The notes beneath the pieces were generated by a model. That model saw nothing but the letters and a program-made list of their open reading frames with translations. It was not told the DNA's origin and searched no databases. DNA of 64,000 bases, taken from assembly GCF_017874735.1 (NCBI RefSeq), contig NZ_JAGGLV010000013.1, positions 62,001 through 126,000 on the forward strand, in the 5' to 3' direction. The translations under genes were made by a program, and so were the position numbers. Origin of the DNA: Paenibacillus silagei (GTDB lineage Bacteria > Bacillota > Bacilli > Paenibacillales > Paenibacillaceae). This document shows positions 27,371 to 37,271 of this stretch, in pieces; position 1 is the stretch's first letter; every line of letters begins with the position of its first letter.

Positions 27371-28927
27371 ATGTACAGAGCTGTCTTGGTAGATGATGAG
27401 AATTATGACCTGGAGGGGCTGCGCTGCCTGATTCCCTGGAGTGAGCTTGGGATTGAAGTGGTCTGCAGCGAGAGCAACCCGCTTGCCGCTCTCCAATATA
27501 TCGAGAATCATGAGATTGATCTGCTGATTACAGACATCCGGATGCCGGCGGTTTCCGGTATGGAGCTGTCCCGCCTGGCGCTGGAGCTGAACCCGGGGCT
27601 CAAAATCGTGTTCATCAGCGGCTACCAGGAATTTCATTATGCGAAGCAGGCACTCGACTTGAAGGCCCATGCCTACGTTCTTAAGCCGGTTGATGATGAG
27701 GAGCTGATCGGTGTACTGCGCACGGCTACCGCCGAGCTGGAGCTGGAACGGAGCAGGGGGCCGGAGGACGGCGGGATGATCGCTTCCTTCGATTTCATCA
27801 AAAATGATGTGCTGCAGCATCTGCTGGAGGGCAGCATTGACGGGGCTACGTTGGGCGCCTTCCTGGACCGGTATCCGCTCGATTTGGCCTTCTCCAGCGC
27901 TTCTGCGGTGCTGATTGAGGCCGATGATGTTCTGATGCGGGTGCAGGAGCAGCCGGAGGATGTCTATGCCGGTCTGGACCGGCTGTTTCAATACATCGGG
28001 TCAGAGATTGACGCCGCCGCTGCCGGGAAATGGTGCCGGTTGAACCGTTCACAGCTCGGTTTCGTCTATACCGGGCAGCGCCTGACGCTGGAAGAGCAGC
28101 TTCAGCAGCTGGTGCAGAAGGTCCGTGAGCACACGGAGTATACGATCACTGTAAGTTATGGAGCAGAGGTGGGGTCTCCGGAAGGACTGGCCTCCTCCTT
28201 TTCCCAGGCGAAGGCTTATATGAACGGCAAAATGTTCATCGGCAAGAACAGGGTGATTCCGCCGGTGATGAGCAAGCCGGGTATGGTTCAGGAGATCAAG
28301 GAGCTGAGCGTTGTCCTGGAGGGGATGTTCGGGGCCATGGCGGCCTACAGGCTGGCTGATATTTGCGACTGCCTCGACGAGCTGTTCGAAATGGCGGCGC
28401 TGTTCGAGCATCCGGTGAAGGTCTATCATTTCTCTATTCATATCGTTACCCGGCTGGAGGCTTACCTGGGGACACTCAACGAGACCTACGAGAGTCTGCA
28501 GCAGATGGACGTTATTCATCATCTGGAGACCGTTGACGATATCAAACGCTGGCTCCGGTGTACCTTGTTTGAGATTTCCGAGCTTCTGTTCATGAAGAAG
28601 CAGCACAAGAACCGCCGGCTGATGGAGCGGATTGAAGCCTATATCCGGGAGAGGCTGACAGAGAATCTTACCTTGCGGGCGGTAGCTGCCCATTTTGCCT
28701 ATTCGCCGAATCATCTCGGGGTCCTGTTCAAAGAGCACACGGGGGAGAGTTTCAATGAGTATCTTGTGCGGCTCCGCATGGAGAAGGCGATTCTCCTGCT
28801 CGATCAGCCTCAATACAAAATTTACGAGGTAGCTGATAAGGTTGGCTACAAGAACATTGCTTATTTCAGCAGGCAATTCCGGGAGTTTTTCAATATGACC
28901 GCAGCCGATTACAGAAAGCAGAGCTGA
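27371..28927 (+). CDS. YesN-like response regulator, AraC-type
   Basis: 518 residues. The receiver domain (MYRAVLVDDENYDLEGL; phospho-acceptor Asp in DLLITDIRMP; KPVDDEEL with the conserved Lys) is followed by a long middle region and a C-terminal AraC/XylS double helix-turn-helix: LTLRAVAAHFAYSPNHLGVLF, then YKIYEVADKVGYKNIAYFSRQF. Such regulators activate sugar-uptake and glycanase genes when phosphorylated by a YesM-type kinase. AAGGAG precedes the chosen ATG; the open frame extends upstream inside the SBP gene. It is followed after 6 bp by its probable cognate kinase. Confidence 0.9.
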   Translation: MYRAVLVDDENYDLEGLRCLIPWSELGIEVVCSESNPLAALQYIENHEIDLLITDIRMPAVSGMELSRLALELNPGLKIVFISGYQEFHYAKQALDLKAHAYVLKPVDDEELIGVLRTATAELELERSRGPEDGGMIASFDFIKNDVLQHLLEGSIDGATLGAFLDRYPLDLAFSSASAVLIEADDVLMRVQEQPEDVYAGLDRLFQYIGSEIDAAAAGKWCRLNRSQLGFVYTGQRLTLEEQLQQLVQKVREHTEYTITVSYGAEVGSPEGLASSFSQAKAYMNGKMFIGKNRVIPPVMSKPGMVQEIKELSVVLEGMFGAMAAYRLADICDCLDELFEMAALFEHPVKVYHFSIHIVTRLEAYLGTLNETYESLQQMDVIHHLETVDDIKRWLRCTLFEISELLFMKKQHKNRRLMERIEAYIRERLTENLTLRAVAAHFAYSPNHLGVLFKEHTGESFNEYLVRLRMEKAILLLDQPQYKIYEVADKVGYKNIAYFSRQFREFFNMTAADYRKQS

Positions 28928-28933
28928 TCCGGC

Positions 28934-30694
28934 ATGCAGATGAAGCGTGCGAAATCCTTATACATTCCCATAAGCTACAAGCTGCTTATTTCTTATCTGC
29001 TGCTGGTGCTGACACCGATCATCGCGATCGGCAGCTATGCCTACCTGTCGTCTGTGCGTTCCACCGAGCAGCATACCAGAAGCAATCTGGAGGTGGCTGT
29101 CAAGCAAATGGCCAGCAACGTGGATTTCCGGCTAAAGGATATGGTCCGCAGCACCGATGAGCTGTATGCAGACCAGACCCTGGCGCGTTATCTGGCAGGC
29201 TATCATTCCGGCTGGGAGAGATACAGCATTATGTCGCAGTATATCCTCCCCAGGCTGAAGAATGCGGCGAATCTGCCGGACCCGGAGGTCGAGCTCTCCG
29301 TCTATGTAAGCAATCCTGATGTCGGGGAATTCTATTACAACGATCGTGCAGCAGAAGATGTCCGGAAGTACTCTTTGTTTCATATGGATCGCATTGAGGA
29401 TGAAGCGTGGTACAGAAGGCTCGATCTGCATTACGGCTCCAGTGCATGGCGGCAGACGGGCAATGACAAGGCGGATGGCAGCATCTCCTACCTGCGGCCC
29501 CTGATCAACTACGATACCCTGCAGCTGAATGGTCTGATCAAAATGACGGCGAATATGAAATACATCTTCTCTGATGCAGTCTCGGGGCAGCTGGGCGAGG
29601 ACAGCATCCTGTTCATCGTGGATAACGCAGACCGCCTGCTGTTCACAAGCTCCCCGAACGGGGTTATCCCTGAGCCGCTGGCTTCAGCCGCTTCAGGTTA
29701 TATTAAGCAGCCCGGTTCTTATATGCAGATCAAACAGCCGGTTAGCAATATGCCGGCCAGTGTAGTGGCCTGGATTCCATATGCTTCGCTGCAGAAGAAT
29801 TCACAGCAGGTCCGCAATGTGACCATCGGCATCTGTCTGGTTACCCTGGTGCTGCTCTTTCTGATCAGTCTGGCGATGTCCCAGTATTTCTCGCGGAGCT
29901 TCCAGAAGCTGGTGTCTTCTCTGAAATCTTTTCAGGAAGGGGACTTCCACAAGCGGATGCCGGTCCGGGGCAATGATGAGTTTGCGGAGATCGGCAGTGC
30001 TTTTAACGAGATGGCTTCAACCATTCAGCGGTTAATCGATGAGGTCTATGTCGTCAGTCTGGAGAAAAAGGAGACCGAGCTGCAGGTGCTGCATTCCCAG
30101 ATGAACCCGCATTTCCTGTATAACACCTTCTCTTCCATCAGCCGGATGGCCAAGCTCGGGGAGATTGATAAGCTGCATGAGGTCATCCGTTCACTGGCCC
30201 GGTTCTACCGGCTGACGCTGCACCGGGGGGAGATGATTATTCCCGTGGAGCAGGAGCTGCAGATCGCGGAATCGTATCTCGACATTCAGCGGATTAAGAA
30301 TGCGGACCGGATTCATGTCGCCTATGCTGTAGCGCCGGAGGTGCTGGAGAGCGAGAGCGTGAAATTTATTCTGCAGCCGTTTGTGGAGAATGCGCTGGAG
30401 CATGCCTGGTATGACGATGAAATCTTCCTGGTTATCCGTGCTTACATGGAAGAGGGGGATGTGGTCTTTGAAGTGGAGGATAACGGGCTGGGGATGAAGG
30501 AGGAGCTGATCGGACAGATTCTTAAGCCTGCGGGCCAGGGTATCGGCTATGGCATCCGTAATGTGGACCAGCGGATCAAGCTGCAGTACGGCAGACCGTA
30601 TGGCGTAGCTATTCACAGCTCTCTGGGCGAAGGAACGCTGATCCGGCTCCGCTTTCCTTACCGTCCGTATCATTCTGTGTCGGAAGAGTCATGA
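28934..30694 (+). CDS. YesM-like sensor histidine kinase
   Basis: 586 residues. Membrane spans at about 16-36 and 295-318 enclose an extracellular Cache-like sensor domain; then come HAMP (SLKSFQEGDFHKRMPVRGNDEFAEIGSAFN region), the His-kinase motif QMNPHFLYNTF with the phosphorylated His, and HATPase motifs FVENALEHAW, VEDNGLGM and GIGYGIRNVDQRI. It should sense an extracellular carbohydrate or a loaded binding protein and phosphorylate the YesN-like partner encoded just upstream. With the coupled glucanase and lipoprotein it forms one likely four-gene unit. Confidence 0.92.
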   Translation: MQMKRAKSLYIPISYKLLISYLLLVLTPIIAIGSYAYLSSVRSTEQHTRSNLEVAVKQMASNVDFRLKDMVRSTDELYADQTLARYLAGYHSGWERYSIMSQYILPRLKNAANLPDPEVELSVYVSNPDVGEFYYNDRAAEDVRKYSLFHMDRIEDEAWYRRLDLHYGSSAWRQTGNDKADGSISYLRPLINYDTLQLNGLIKMTANMKYIFSDAVSGQLGEDSILFIVDNADRLLFTSSPNGVIPEPLASAASGYIKQPGSYMQIKQPVSNMPASVVAWIPYASLQKNSQQVRNVTIGICLVTLVLLFLISLAMSQYFSRSFQKLVSSLKSFQEGDFHKRMPVRGNDEFAEIGSAFNEMASTIQRLIDEVYVVSLEKKETELQVLHSQMNPHFLYNTFSSISRMAKLGEIDKLHEVIRSLARFYRLTLHRGEMIIPVEQELQIAESYLDIQRIKNADRIHVAYAVAPEVLESESVKFILQPFVENALEHAWYDDEIFLVIRAYMEEGDVVFEVEDNGLGMKEELIGQILKPAGQGIGYGIRNVDQRIKLQYGRPYGVAIHSSLGEGTLIRLRFPYRPYHSVSEES

Positions 30695-30710
30695 CAGCTA
30701 TAGCTATACA

Positions 30711-30761
30711 GCAGCAGCGGCTGCGCTTTCCCTGATCAGGAGGCGCAGCCGCTGCTGGTGT
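30711..30761. terminator. Hairpin between convergent genes
   Basis: AGCAGCGGCTGCGC pairs with GCGCAGCCGCTGCT. It can end the GH81-YesM unit from the left and the CPBP gene from the right; T-tracts are weak. Confidence 0.65.
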
Positions 30762-32465
30762 TTATGGAGTAGAGAAAGGTTCTACCGGCTTCGGCTCCCG
30801 TGGAGGATTGAAGCGGTATACCAGATAACCGACGATGAACGGCAGGATGATGGTCACGATGCCTGCCCCTACATTCACCTTATCCTGCATGAAGATCAGC
30901 GTAGCCCCCATCAGGATGCTGTCGAATACCACATGGCTGAACATCACCGCGATGAACCCGTACCGGATGAAAATATAACTGAACAGGAGGCCGATGACCG
31001 TCAGCTCAATCGGCCGTGAGATGACGGGATAGATCGGGTAGAGCGTATGTCCGAGTGCCCAGATCAAGGTCGTGATCAGTGAAGCGATGAGCGTATTCTT
31101 AACCAGCTTCTTCAGCATTCGGATCCCGAACAGACGGTAGACCGCCTCTTCCGAGAGCCCGGCCAGCCAGGCTACAATCGGCAGCAGCCAGGCATATTTC
31201 ATATTGTAAGGCGACTGGCTGGCATCTGTGGTGGACCAGTTATCCAGCGTATAGGACAGAATAATGAACATGACGGTCTGTACGCCAAGCAGAATGAAGG
31301 CCCAGATATAACCAGCCTGAATACTCTTCAGTACATAGTGGCCGTAGCCGGGCTCGGAGGCCCGGGGCCAAGGATTCAGCTTCTCCTCAGAGCGCCACAA
31401 GCCGTCCCCTCCAACCAGGGAGAAGTAGAGCAGGAGCGACATCAGCAGACTGTACAGAACGTAGATGATGAACATGACTACGGCTGTAACTCTTGCCTCA
31501 GCACTGCCGCTGCCGGATTCGGACACCACATTGTAGCTGCTGACCATCATGATCAGGAAATGGACGGAGCTCAGGAAAATTCCGCGCTTCCAGGAAGTAT
31601 GCTTCCTGCGCAGAATGCCGTAGATCATCGCCAGGATACCGAGCAGCAGGGTAGGCAGGCCGTAGCCGAACAAGGTGAGCTTCTTGGCAAGCGAGGTCTG
31701 CCCGTCCACATAAGTATCATGCCAGGCGGGAGCCGAGAATCCGGCACGGAAGTACGAGACCTCGCCGTTCAGATAATTGAATTGGTACTTAAGCGGTAAT
31801 TCACCTATGGTGACGGAGTTGTCGGAATAGACAAGCCCGTATCCATCAAGGTTAGCCTCAATCTTCAGCTTGGCAGGATTGGTCCCCCATAGCTTCAGCC
31901 AGGGAAGGGCGAGCCTCTCTTTTGCCTCCAGGCTCAGGTCCGGTATGCTGCTTACAGGATTGGCAGTATCGTTACGTTTGGTTGCCACCGTGGGCCGCTC
32001 CCCGTAATTCAGCCCGGACGCAGCGTCGGCATCGGCGCCAACAGCAAAAGCCACAGGCTCGCCGGTATACATATTGAGATCGACTGCCAGCCGGGCTGCC
32101 GCCTCTCCGGACGTATAAAGCACCGCATGGTACACATCGAACGGATAACGCTGGTCCAGCTTATTCTTGGAATAGTCCGGAAGCAGCTTCTCACGGGACA
32201 TATAGCCGTAGAAGGAAGAGTCCGTCTTGTACAGGATCACCCATTCATCTCCGGCTGCGGCTTCATAGCCGAGCTGCCCAGCAGCGAATGCGGCGGCCTT
32301 CTCCCGGATTTCGCTTTTGCTGAGAATGGCTGTATCCCCGTCTGAACTGGAGAGGAGCTGTGGAGCGATCTGGAACATGACAAATAGAATGAGTCCTAGA
32401 ATTCCGGCTAGGATAAGTTTGGTAGTAAGGGGCCGCTGATGCAGGGGCTGGCCGACGGGATTCAT
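30762..32465 (-). CDS. CPBP-family intramembrane glutamic protease
   Basis: 567 residues: an N-terminal span (about 14-35), an extracytoplasmic domain of roughly 230 residues, then eight or so spans carrying the CPBP (Abi/Rce1) motifs: GLSEEAVYRLFG (catalytic EExxxR), LIWALGHTLYP (His) and MFSHVVFD (His). Family members cleave prenylated proteins or peptides, or confer bacteriocin self-immunity; the large external domain is unusual compared with the ~250-residue core and suggests a sensing role. AAGGAGG lies six bases before the ATG. It is transcribed convergently with the YesM gene. Confidence 0.85.
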   Translation of the reverse strand: MNPVGQPLHQRPLTTKLILAGILGLILFVMFQIAPQLLSSSDGDTAILSKSEIREKAAAFAAGQLGYEAAAGDEWVILYKTDSSFYGYMSREKLLPDYSKNKLDQRYPFDVYHAVLYTSGEAAARLAVDLNMYTGEPVAFAVGADADAASGLNYGERPTVATKRNDTANPVSSIPDLSLEAKERLALPWLKLWGTNPAKLKIEANLDGYGLVYSDNSVTIGELPLKYQFNYLNGEVSYFRAGFSAPAWHDTYVDGQTSLAKKLTLFGYGLPTLLLGILAMIYGILRRKHTSWKRGIFLSSVHFLIMMVSSYNVVSESGSGSAEARVTAVVMFIIYVLYSLLMSLLLYFSLVGGDGLWRSEEKLNPWPRASEPGYGHYVLKSIQAGYIWAFILLGVQTVMFIILSYTLDNWSTTDASQSPYNMKYAWLLPIVAWLAGLSEEAVYRLFGIRMLKKLVKNTLIASLITTLIWALGHTLYPIYPVISRPIELTVIGLLFSYIFIRYGFIAVMFSHVVFDSILMGATLIFMQDKVNVGAGIVTIILPFIVGYLVYRFNPPREPKPVEPFSTP

Positions 32466-32715
32466 GGAACGCCTCCTTGAAATAAAATGCTCTCATCCAT
32501 CCATTATAGTATTACATGCCGGGCAGGTACAAAGAAATGCCTTATTATCCTTTTACGTGAAGAAGTCCCGGCTTATGCTTAAAGGCTTGTTATTTTTGTC
32601 TTCTTATCAAAATGAGTCTTTGTGAAGTTAGGCAATAACGTATATAATTTTGTATGCTTATCTGATACTGACCGATTCGTAATTTCTAATATGGAACCCT
32701 GAAAGGATGAGAAGT

Positions 32716-34077
32716 TTGGCGTCACCGTCTTCCAAGATCACCGGCTTCCGATTCCTGAAGCTGGCTCCTCCGCAAATCCTGGTGCTGAGCTTTGCTGCGG
32801 TCATCCTCATCGGCACGTTGCTGCTTATGCTTCCGGTATCCAGCGTACCCGGTAAGCCGCTCCGCTTCATGGACGCGCTGTTCACAGCCACCTCTGCCGC
32901 CTGTGTGACCGGACTGGCTGTAGTGGATACCGGTACCCATCTTACGGGCTTCGGACAAGCGGTCATTCTGGTGCTGATCCAGATTGGCGGGCTCGGGTTC
33001 ATGACGATGGCCACGCTGTTTGCGCTGGTGTTCAGGCGCAGAATATCACTGCGTGACCGGCTGATTCTTCAGGAAGCCATGAATCAGAGCTCGATGGAAG
33101 GGATTGTGCGGCTGATCCGCAAGGTGCTGCTCTATTCCCTGGTTATTGAAGCTGCGGGAGCACTTCTCCTGTCCATCCGCTGGGCGGTGGATATGCCGCT
33201 GGGCCGCGCTCTCTACTACGGGGTGTTCCACGCGGTGTCGATGTTCAATAACGCCGGATTCGATCTGTTCGGCGGGCATGATCACAGCTTAATCAGCTAT
33301 GTCGGAGACCCTGTCATTAACCTGGTCGTTATGTTCCTCATCATCTCCGGGGGAATCGGCTTCATCGTAATCTCTGATCTGGCCGACCTCCGCCGCACCC
33401 GGCGGCTGTCGCTGCACAGCAAGGTGGTGCTGTCGATGACGGCTGGACTGATCCTGACCGGAATGGTGGTCATTTTCATCTTCGAGTTCACCAATTCGCG
33501 GACGCTGGGACCGCTGAATCTCGGCAGCAAGCTATGGGCCTCCCTGTTCCAATCGGTGGCACCGCGTACGGCAGGGGCCAACACGCTGGATATCACGGGA
33601 CTGCGTCAAGCCACTCAGTTCTTCATCGTGATTCTGATGTTCATCGGGGCTTCCCCGGGCTCTACCGGCGGCGGCATCAAAACCACGACCTTCACGCTGA
33701 TGATCGGAGCTGTAATCTCCATGCTGCGCGGCCGTGAAGACATCGTGCTCTTCCGTTACCGGCTGGCTCAGGAGCGCGTGTTCAAGGCACTGACCATTAC
33801 GCTACTGGCGCTGCTGCTGATCGTTACGGTCTCGATGATGCTCTCAACCACAGAGGGGCTGCCATATCTGATGATTTTGTTCGAGACAATCTCAGCGTTT
33901 GCCAATGTCGGACTGAGTCTGGGACTGACCCCGGAGCTGACGCAGGTCGGCAAGATCCTGATCTGCCTGACCATGTTCGCCGGACGGCTGGGACTGCTGA
34001 CGCTGGCGTATGCGCTCGGTCCGAGACAGGGTAAACCATTATATAAATATCCGGAAGGCAAAATGATAATTGGATAG
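32716..34077 (+). CDS. ktrB: Ktr potassium uptake, membrane subunit
   Basis: 453 residues of the KtrB/TrkH family. The four P-loop repeats are visible: TATSAACVTGLAVVD, VSMFNNAGFDLFG, SVAPRTAGANTLD and ISAFANVGLSLGL, each with a selectivity Gly. Na+-dependent K+ uptake, gated by the RCK subunit encoded next. The frame also has an ATG at 32707, but AAAGGA overlaps that ATG and lies eight bases before TTG 32716, which I prefer. The partner gene follows after 12 bp. I see no c-di-AMP (ydaO) riboswitch in the 250 bp upstream. Confidence 0.9.
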   Translation: MASPSSKITGFRFLKLAPPQILVLSFAAVILIGTLLLMLPVSSVPGKPLRFMDALFTATSAACVTGLAVVDTGTHLTGFGQAVILVLIQIGGLGFMTMATLFALVFRRRISLRDRLILQEAMNQSSMEGIVRLIRKVLLYSLVIEAAGALLLSIRWAVDMPLGRALYYGVFHAVSMFNNAGFDLFGGHDHSLISYVGDPVINLVVMFLIISGGIGFIVISDLADLRRTRRLSLHSKVVLSMTAGLILTGMVVIFIFEFTNSRTLGPLNLGSKLWASLFQSVAPRTAGANTLDITGLRQATQFFIVILMFIGASPGSTGGGIKTTTFTLMIGAVISMLRGREDIVLFRYRLAQERVFKALTITLLALLLIVTVSMMLSTTEGLPYLMILFETISAFANVGLSLGLTPELTQVGKILICLTMFAGRLGLLTLAYALGPRQGKPLYKYPEGKMIIG

Positions 34078-34089
34078 GGGAATCAAGTC

Positions 34090-34758
34090 ATGAAACCACA
34101 GCAGTTTGTTGTAATCGGCCTGGGCCGCTTCGGCTCAAGTCTGGCGCTGGAGCTGATGTCCATGGGCTACGAGGTGCTTGGCATTGACCACCAGGAGGAG
34201 CGGGTGGAGGAGATGACCGGACGGCTGACCCATGCAGTCATGGCGGATGCTACGGATGAAGGGATTATGCGCTCCCTCGGGGTGCGTAATTTCGACTGCG
34301 GCATTGTGGCGATCGGCGATAATATGGAGCGGAGTATTCTGGCCGCGATTCTGCTGAAGGAGCTGGGCGTCAAGCAGGTGGTCGGCAAAGCCATCTCCAT
34401 TCTGCATGGCCGCGCTCTGTCGAAGCTGGGGGTAGACCGGGTGATTTTCCCGGAGCGTGATATGGGTATCCGTGTGGCTCATCAGCTGGTGACGCCGAAT
34501 CTGCTCGATTATATCGAGATCTCCAAGGATTACAAGGTCGTTGAGCTGACGGTACCCGCTTGCATGAACGGCAAAAGCCTCTCTGAGCTGAACACCCGCG
34601 CCAAATACGGCTGCAGCATCATTGCCCTGAACCGCGAGGATGGCATCATCGTTGCCCCGACTGCGCATGATCATGTGCATCAGGGAGACATCATGGTGGT
34701 GATCGGCTCCAACGACAGCATCGAGGAGTTTGAGGATGAAGCGGTGAATGCGGAGTAA
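34090..34758 (+). CDS. ktrA: Ktr potassium uptake, regulatory RCK subunit
   Basis: 222 residues: Rossmann RCK_N domain with GLGRFG at 10-15 and the acidic end of the second strand (GIDHQEERV), then an RCK_C domain (VVELTVPACMNGKSLSELN). It forms an octameric ring beneath KtrB, binding ATP/ADP and often c-di-AMP to gate K+ flow. It follows ktrB by 12 bp with GGGGAA before the ATG, so the two form one operon, ended by a strong terminator. KtrA and KtrC cannot be told apart by eye. Confidence 0.9.
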   Translation: MKPQQFVVIGLGRFGSSLALELMSMGYEVLGIDHQEERVEEMTGRLTHAVMADATDEGIMRSLGVRNFDCGIVAIGDNMERSILAAILLKELGVKQVVGKAISILHGRALSKLGVDRVIFPERDMGIRVAHQLVTPNLLDYIEISKDYKVVELTVPACMNGKSLSELNTRAKYGCSIIALNREDGIIVAPTAHDHVHQGDIMVVIGSNDSIEEFEDEAVNAE

Positions 34759-34798
34759 GGATTTCCTGCCAGGCAGCCTATCCCGATAAAAGAAAGCT

Positions 34799-34835
34799 AA
34801 AAACGCCCGGATGGCTATGCATCCAGGCGTTTTTG
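34799..34835 (+). terminator. Terminator after ktrBA
   Basis: AAAAACGCC-c-GGATG pairs with CATCC-a-GGCGTTTTT, loop GCTATG. Confidence 0.88.
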
Positions 34836-34964
34836 CTGTTTCGGCGTAAGCCTGCAGCCGCACATTAGAACGCCTGTACACCAGCCTGTAACATGCCGCG
34901 CGGGGGTTGAAAAATTTTCCTATACACATATGTAAAATGTATCCTGAAATGATAAAATAAAATA

Positions 34965-34979
34965 TTGTAAGCGGTAACA
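34965..34979 (+). promoter_or_regulatory. Candidate cre site before the AraC regulator
   Basis: TTGTAAGCGGTAACA fits WTGNAANCGNWNNCW at every defined position, 24 bases before the start of the membrane AraC-type regulator. CcpA repression is inferred. Confidence 0.55.
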
Positions 34980-35003
34980 TAGAAATCCTTAGGGGGATAC
35001 GTG

Positions 35004-37271
35004 ATGAAAAAAACACCGATGATCCTGCAGCTGGCGTTGATTCTATTCTGCATTATGGCTATTCCTACAGCAGTCCTGACCTGGTACAGCGGGTCGCAGA
35101 TTATACAGAACTCTGAAGCGGCTATCGGGGAATCCACGCTGGCCGGGCTTAATGCCAACCGCAGGCTGAACGAGAACGCGCTGGCTAATCTGGCCCAGGA
35201 TACGTCGCGTCTGGCGGCGACGAATATTTTTGACCGTATCCGCAGCTTCGAGACCTACGATGAGATTAACGCCAACTATAACAATGTAAGTCTGGCGTTG
35301 TCTGTCACCAAGGAATTGCTGAACCTGAACCGCCGGGTGGACGGTGTGTACTCTTCATTCTTTGTCCTGGAGGATTCGGATTATGTCTTCTCCACCGACA
35401 GCAGCATCACGACGCTTGCCCGCTATGAGCCTATCGGGTGGATCACAGAAGCGCTTAAGGGGCGCAGGGGGATCAGCGGGGTATGGGTGCCCCGTAAGCT
35501 TGCGTCGGGCGAGAACGTGGTGTCTTATGTGTACCCCCTCAACCGCCTGTCCACCACCACCAGGGGAGTGATTGTCGTCAACATGAAGGAGAGCCAGATC
35601 GGCAAATATCTGCATGCTACCGAGGTGGGTGACAGCAATTACCTGCTGCTGGACGCTGCGGGTACGGTGATCTCCTTCAATGACCGGTCCATGCTGCTCT
35701 CCGACAGCCGTAAGCTGCCCTTCTTACAGGAGATTCTGAATCAGGAAGCCAGTGAAGGCTACACCTTCCGCAAGCTGGAGGGCAAACGGACGGTGTATGC
35801 CTGGAGCCGTTCCTCCTTGTCCGGGTGGTGGAATGTCAGCTGGAGCTCCATGGATGAGCTGATGACCAAATCCAGAGAGATGCAGGGGAATATTATTCTG
35901 CTGACAGGGGCGATCATTGTACTGGGGACGCTGCTGGCCATCTTCCTTGCCACCTGGTTATCCAGGCCCCTGAGGCAATTGGTGCAGACGATGCGCTCGA
36001 AGATGGATTTGGGCGTAGTGAACAAGAATGAGCTGGCCTTCCTGGATCTGGCCTTCAAAAGGATGCAGGAGGAGGAAGAGAGCCTGTTCCAGCTGCTGCA
36101 GGAGCGCGAACAGGATACCCGCAGTCTGGCCGTACACCGTCTGCTGCGCGGTGAGATTCCGCCGCGGATCACGGAGGTTTTTCCGCATGCCTGTTACAGA
36201 GTGGTGGTGGTCTCCATCGACCAATATAGAAGATACGTGGGCCATACCAATGGGGAGACGCGCAGTTATCATCGGTATTTGCTGAGTGCCAAGTATGAGA
36301 ATGTTTTCCCTGAGGGGCTGGTGGCCCGCTGTGTCTACCATAATGAGGGCTGTACAGTGATTGTACTGAACTTTGCTCCGGAGGAGGGGGAGGCGCATAG
36401 TACTCTGATTCATCAGGCGCTGGAGGAGATCCGCGATCAGTCTCTTGAGCTGCTGGAGCATTCGGTCACGATTGGGGTGAGTGAGCGGACGGATGCTCCC
36501 GAGCGGGTGGCACTGCGGCTGTTCGAAGCGATGGAGGTGATTAAGCGCAGGATGATCAAGGGGGCCGGAAGCATCATGTACTGGCATGACGGGGAGGATA
36601 ACAGCCGCAAGTATGTTGACTCTGAGAGCAGCGAGCGGCGAATTCTGAATTTCCTGGATGCCGGCGACCTGGTGGGAATCTTCAAGGAGCTGCAGAGCAT
36701 CCGCAGCCAGATCTCCGCAGAGGATAATATCTCCTACGATAATATTATGTTCATCTATCATCAGCTGATGGGCGCGACGATCAAGCATCTCCGGGAGAAC
36801 CACCTCGGAACCGGAAGGATGATTATGGGCCGGGGCAACGTGTATTCGATTCTCGCCGCGATGGATACGCTGGATGAGCTGGAGGAGTACCTGTATGATT
36901 TCTACTGTGAGATTGTACAGAGCCTGGATCGGAGCACCCATGAGACCAATTATGCGCAGCGGATCATGGAGTACCTGAAGCAGCACTACCGCGAAGAGAT
37001 TGTCTTCGAGGACATGGCCAAGCAGATTGGCATCAGCTACTCCTACATGCGTAAGCTTGTCTATGAGCAGACCGGCAGCAGCATGATTGATTTCGTCAAT
37101 CAGCTAAGGATCGAGCAGGCGAAGGAGCTGCTGCTGGATTCGGGGCTGACAATCAAGCAGATTGCCGCAGAGGTCGGTTACGCCAATGTGCAGAGCTTCA
37201 ACCGCTTTTTCCGCAAGTATGAAGGCATGCCGCCAAGCGGCTACAAGTCAGCGAAGAGCAAGAGTTCCTAG
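35004..37271 (+). CDS. Membrane-bound AraC-family regulator with Cache sensor
   Basis: 755 residues. Spans at about 8-28 and 295-318 flank an extracellular dCache-like domain; a cytoplasmic coiled segment (LAFKRMQEEEESLFQLLQER) leads to a degenerate middle domain and a C-terminal AraC HTH (IVFEDMAKQIGISYSYMRKLV; TIKQIAAEVGYANVQSFNRFF). It joins sensor and DNA-binding output in one chain, a type abundant in Paenibacillus that usually activates the neighbouring ABC sugar importer. AGGGGG favours ATG 35004 over GTG 35001. The LplB/LplC/LplA-type operon follows after a 940-bp gap containing an array. Confidence 0.9.
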   Translation: MKKTPMILQLALILFCIMAIPTAVLTWYSGSQIIQNSEAAIGESTLAGLNANRRLNENALANLAQDTSRLAATNIFDRIRSFETYDEINANYNNVSLALSVTKELLNLNRRVDGVYSSFFVLEDSDYVFSTDSSITTLARYEPIGWITEALKGRRGISGVWVPRKLASGENVVSYVYPLNRLSTTTRGVIVVNMKESQIGKYLHATEVGDSNYLLLDAAGTVISFNDRSMLLSDSRKLPFLQEILNQEASEGYTFRKLEGKRTVYAWSRSSLSGWWNVSWSSMDELMTKSREMQGNIILLTGAIIVLGTLLAIFLATWLSRPLRQLVQTMRSKMDLGVVNKNELAFLDLAFKRMQEEEESLFQLLQEREQDTRSLAVHRLLRGEIPPRITEVFPHACYRVVVVSIDQYRRYVGHTNGETRSYHRYLLSAKYENVFPEGLVARCVYHNEGCTVIVLNFAPEEGEAHSTLIHQALEEIRDQSLELLEHSVTIGVSERTDAPERVALRLFEAMEVIKRRMIKGAGSIMYWHDGEDNSRKYVDSESSERRILNFLDAGDLVGIFKELQSIRSQISAEDNISYDNIMFIYHQLMGATIKHLRENHLGTGRMIMGRGNVYSILAAMDTLDELEEYLYDFYCEIVQSLDRSTHETNYAQRIMEYLKQHYREEIVFEDMAKQIGISYSYMRKLVYEQTGSSMIDFVNQLRIEQAKELLLDSGLTIKQIAAEVGYANVQSFNRFFRKYEGMPPSGYKSAKSKSS

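Noticed and set aside
32466-32715. c-di-AMP riboswitch upstream of ktrB
   Set aside because: Such a switch is common before ktr genes, but its conserved motifs are not visible here.
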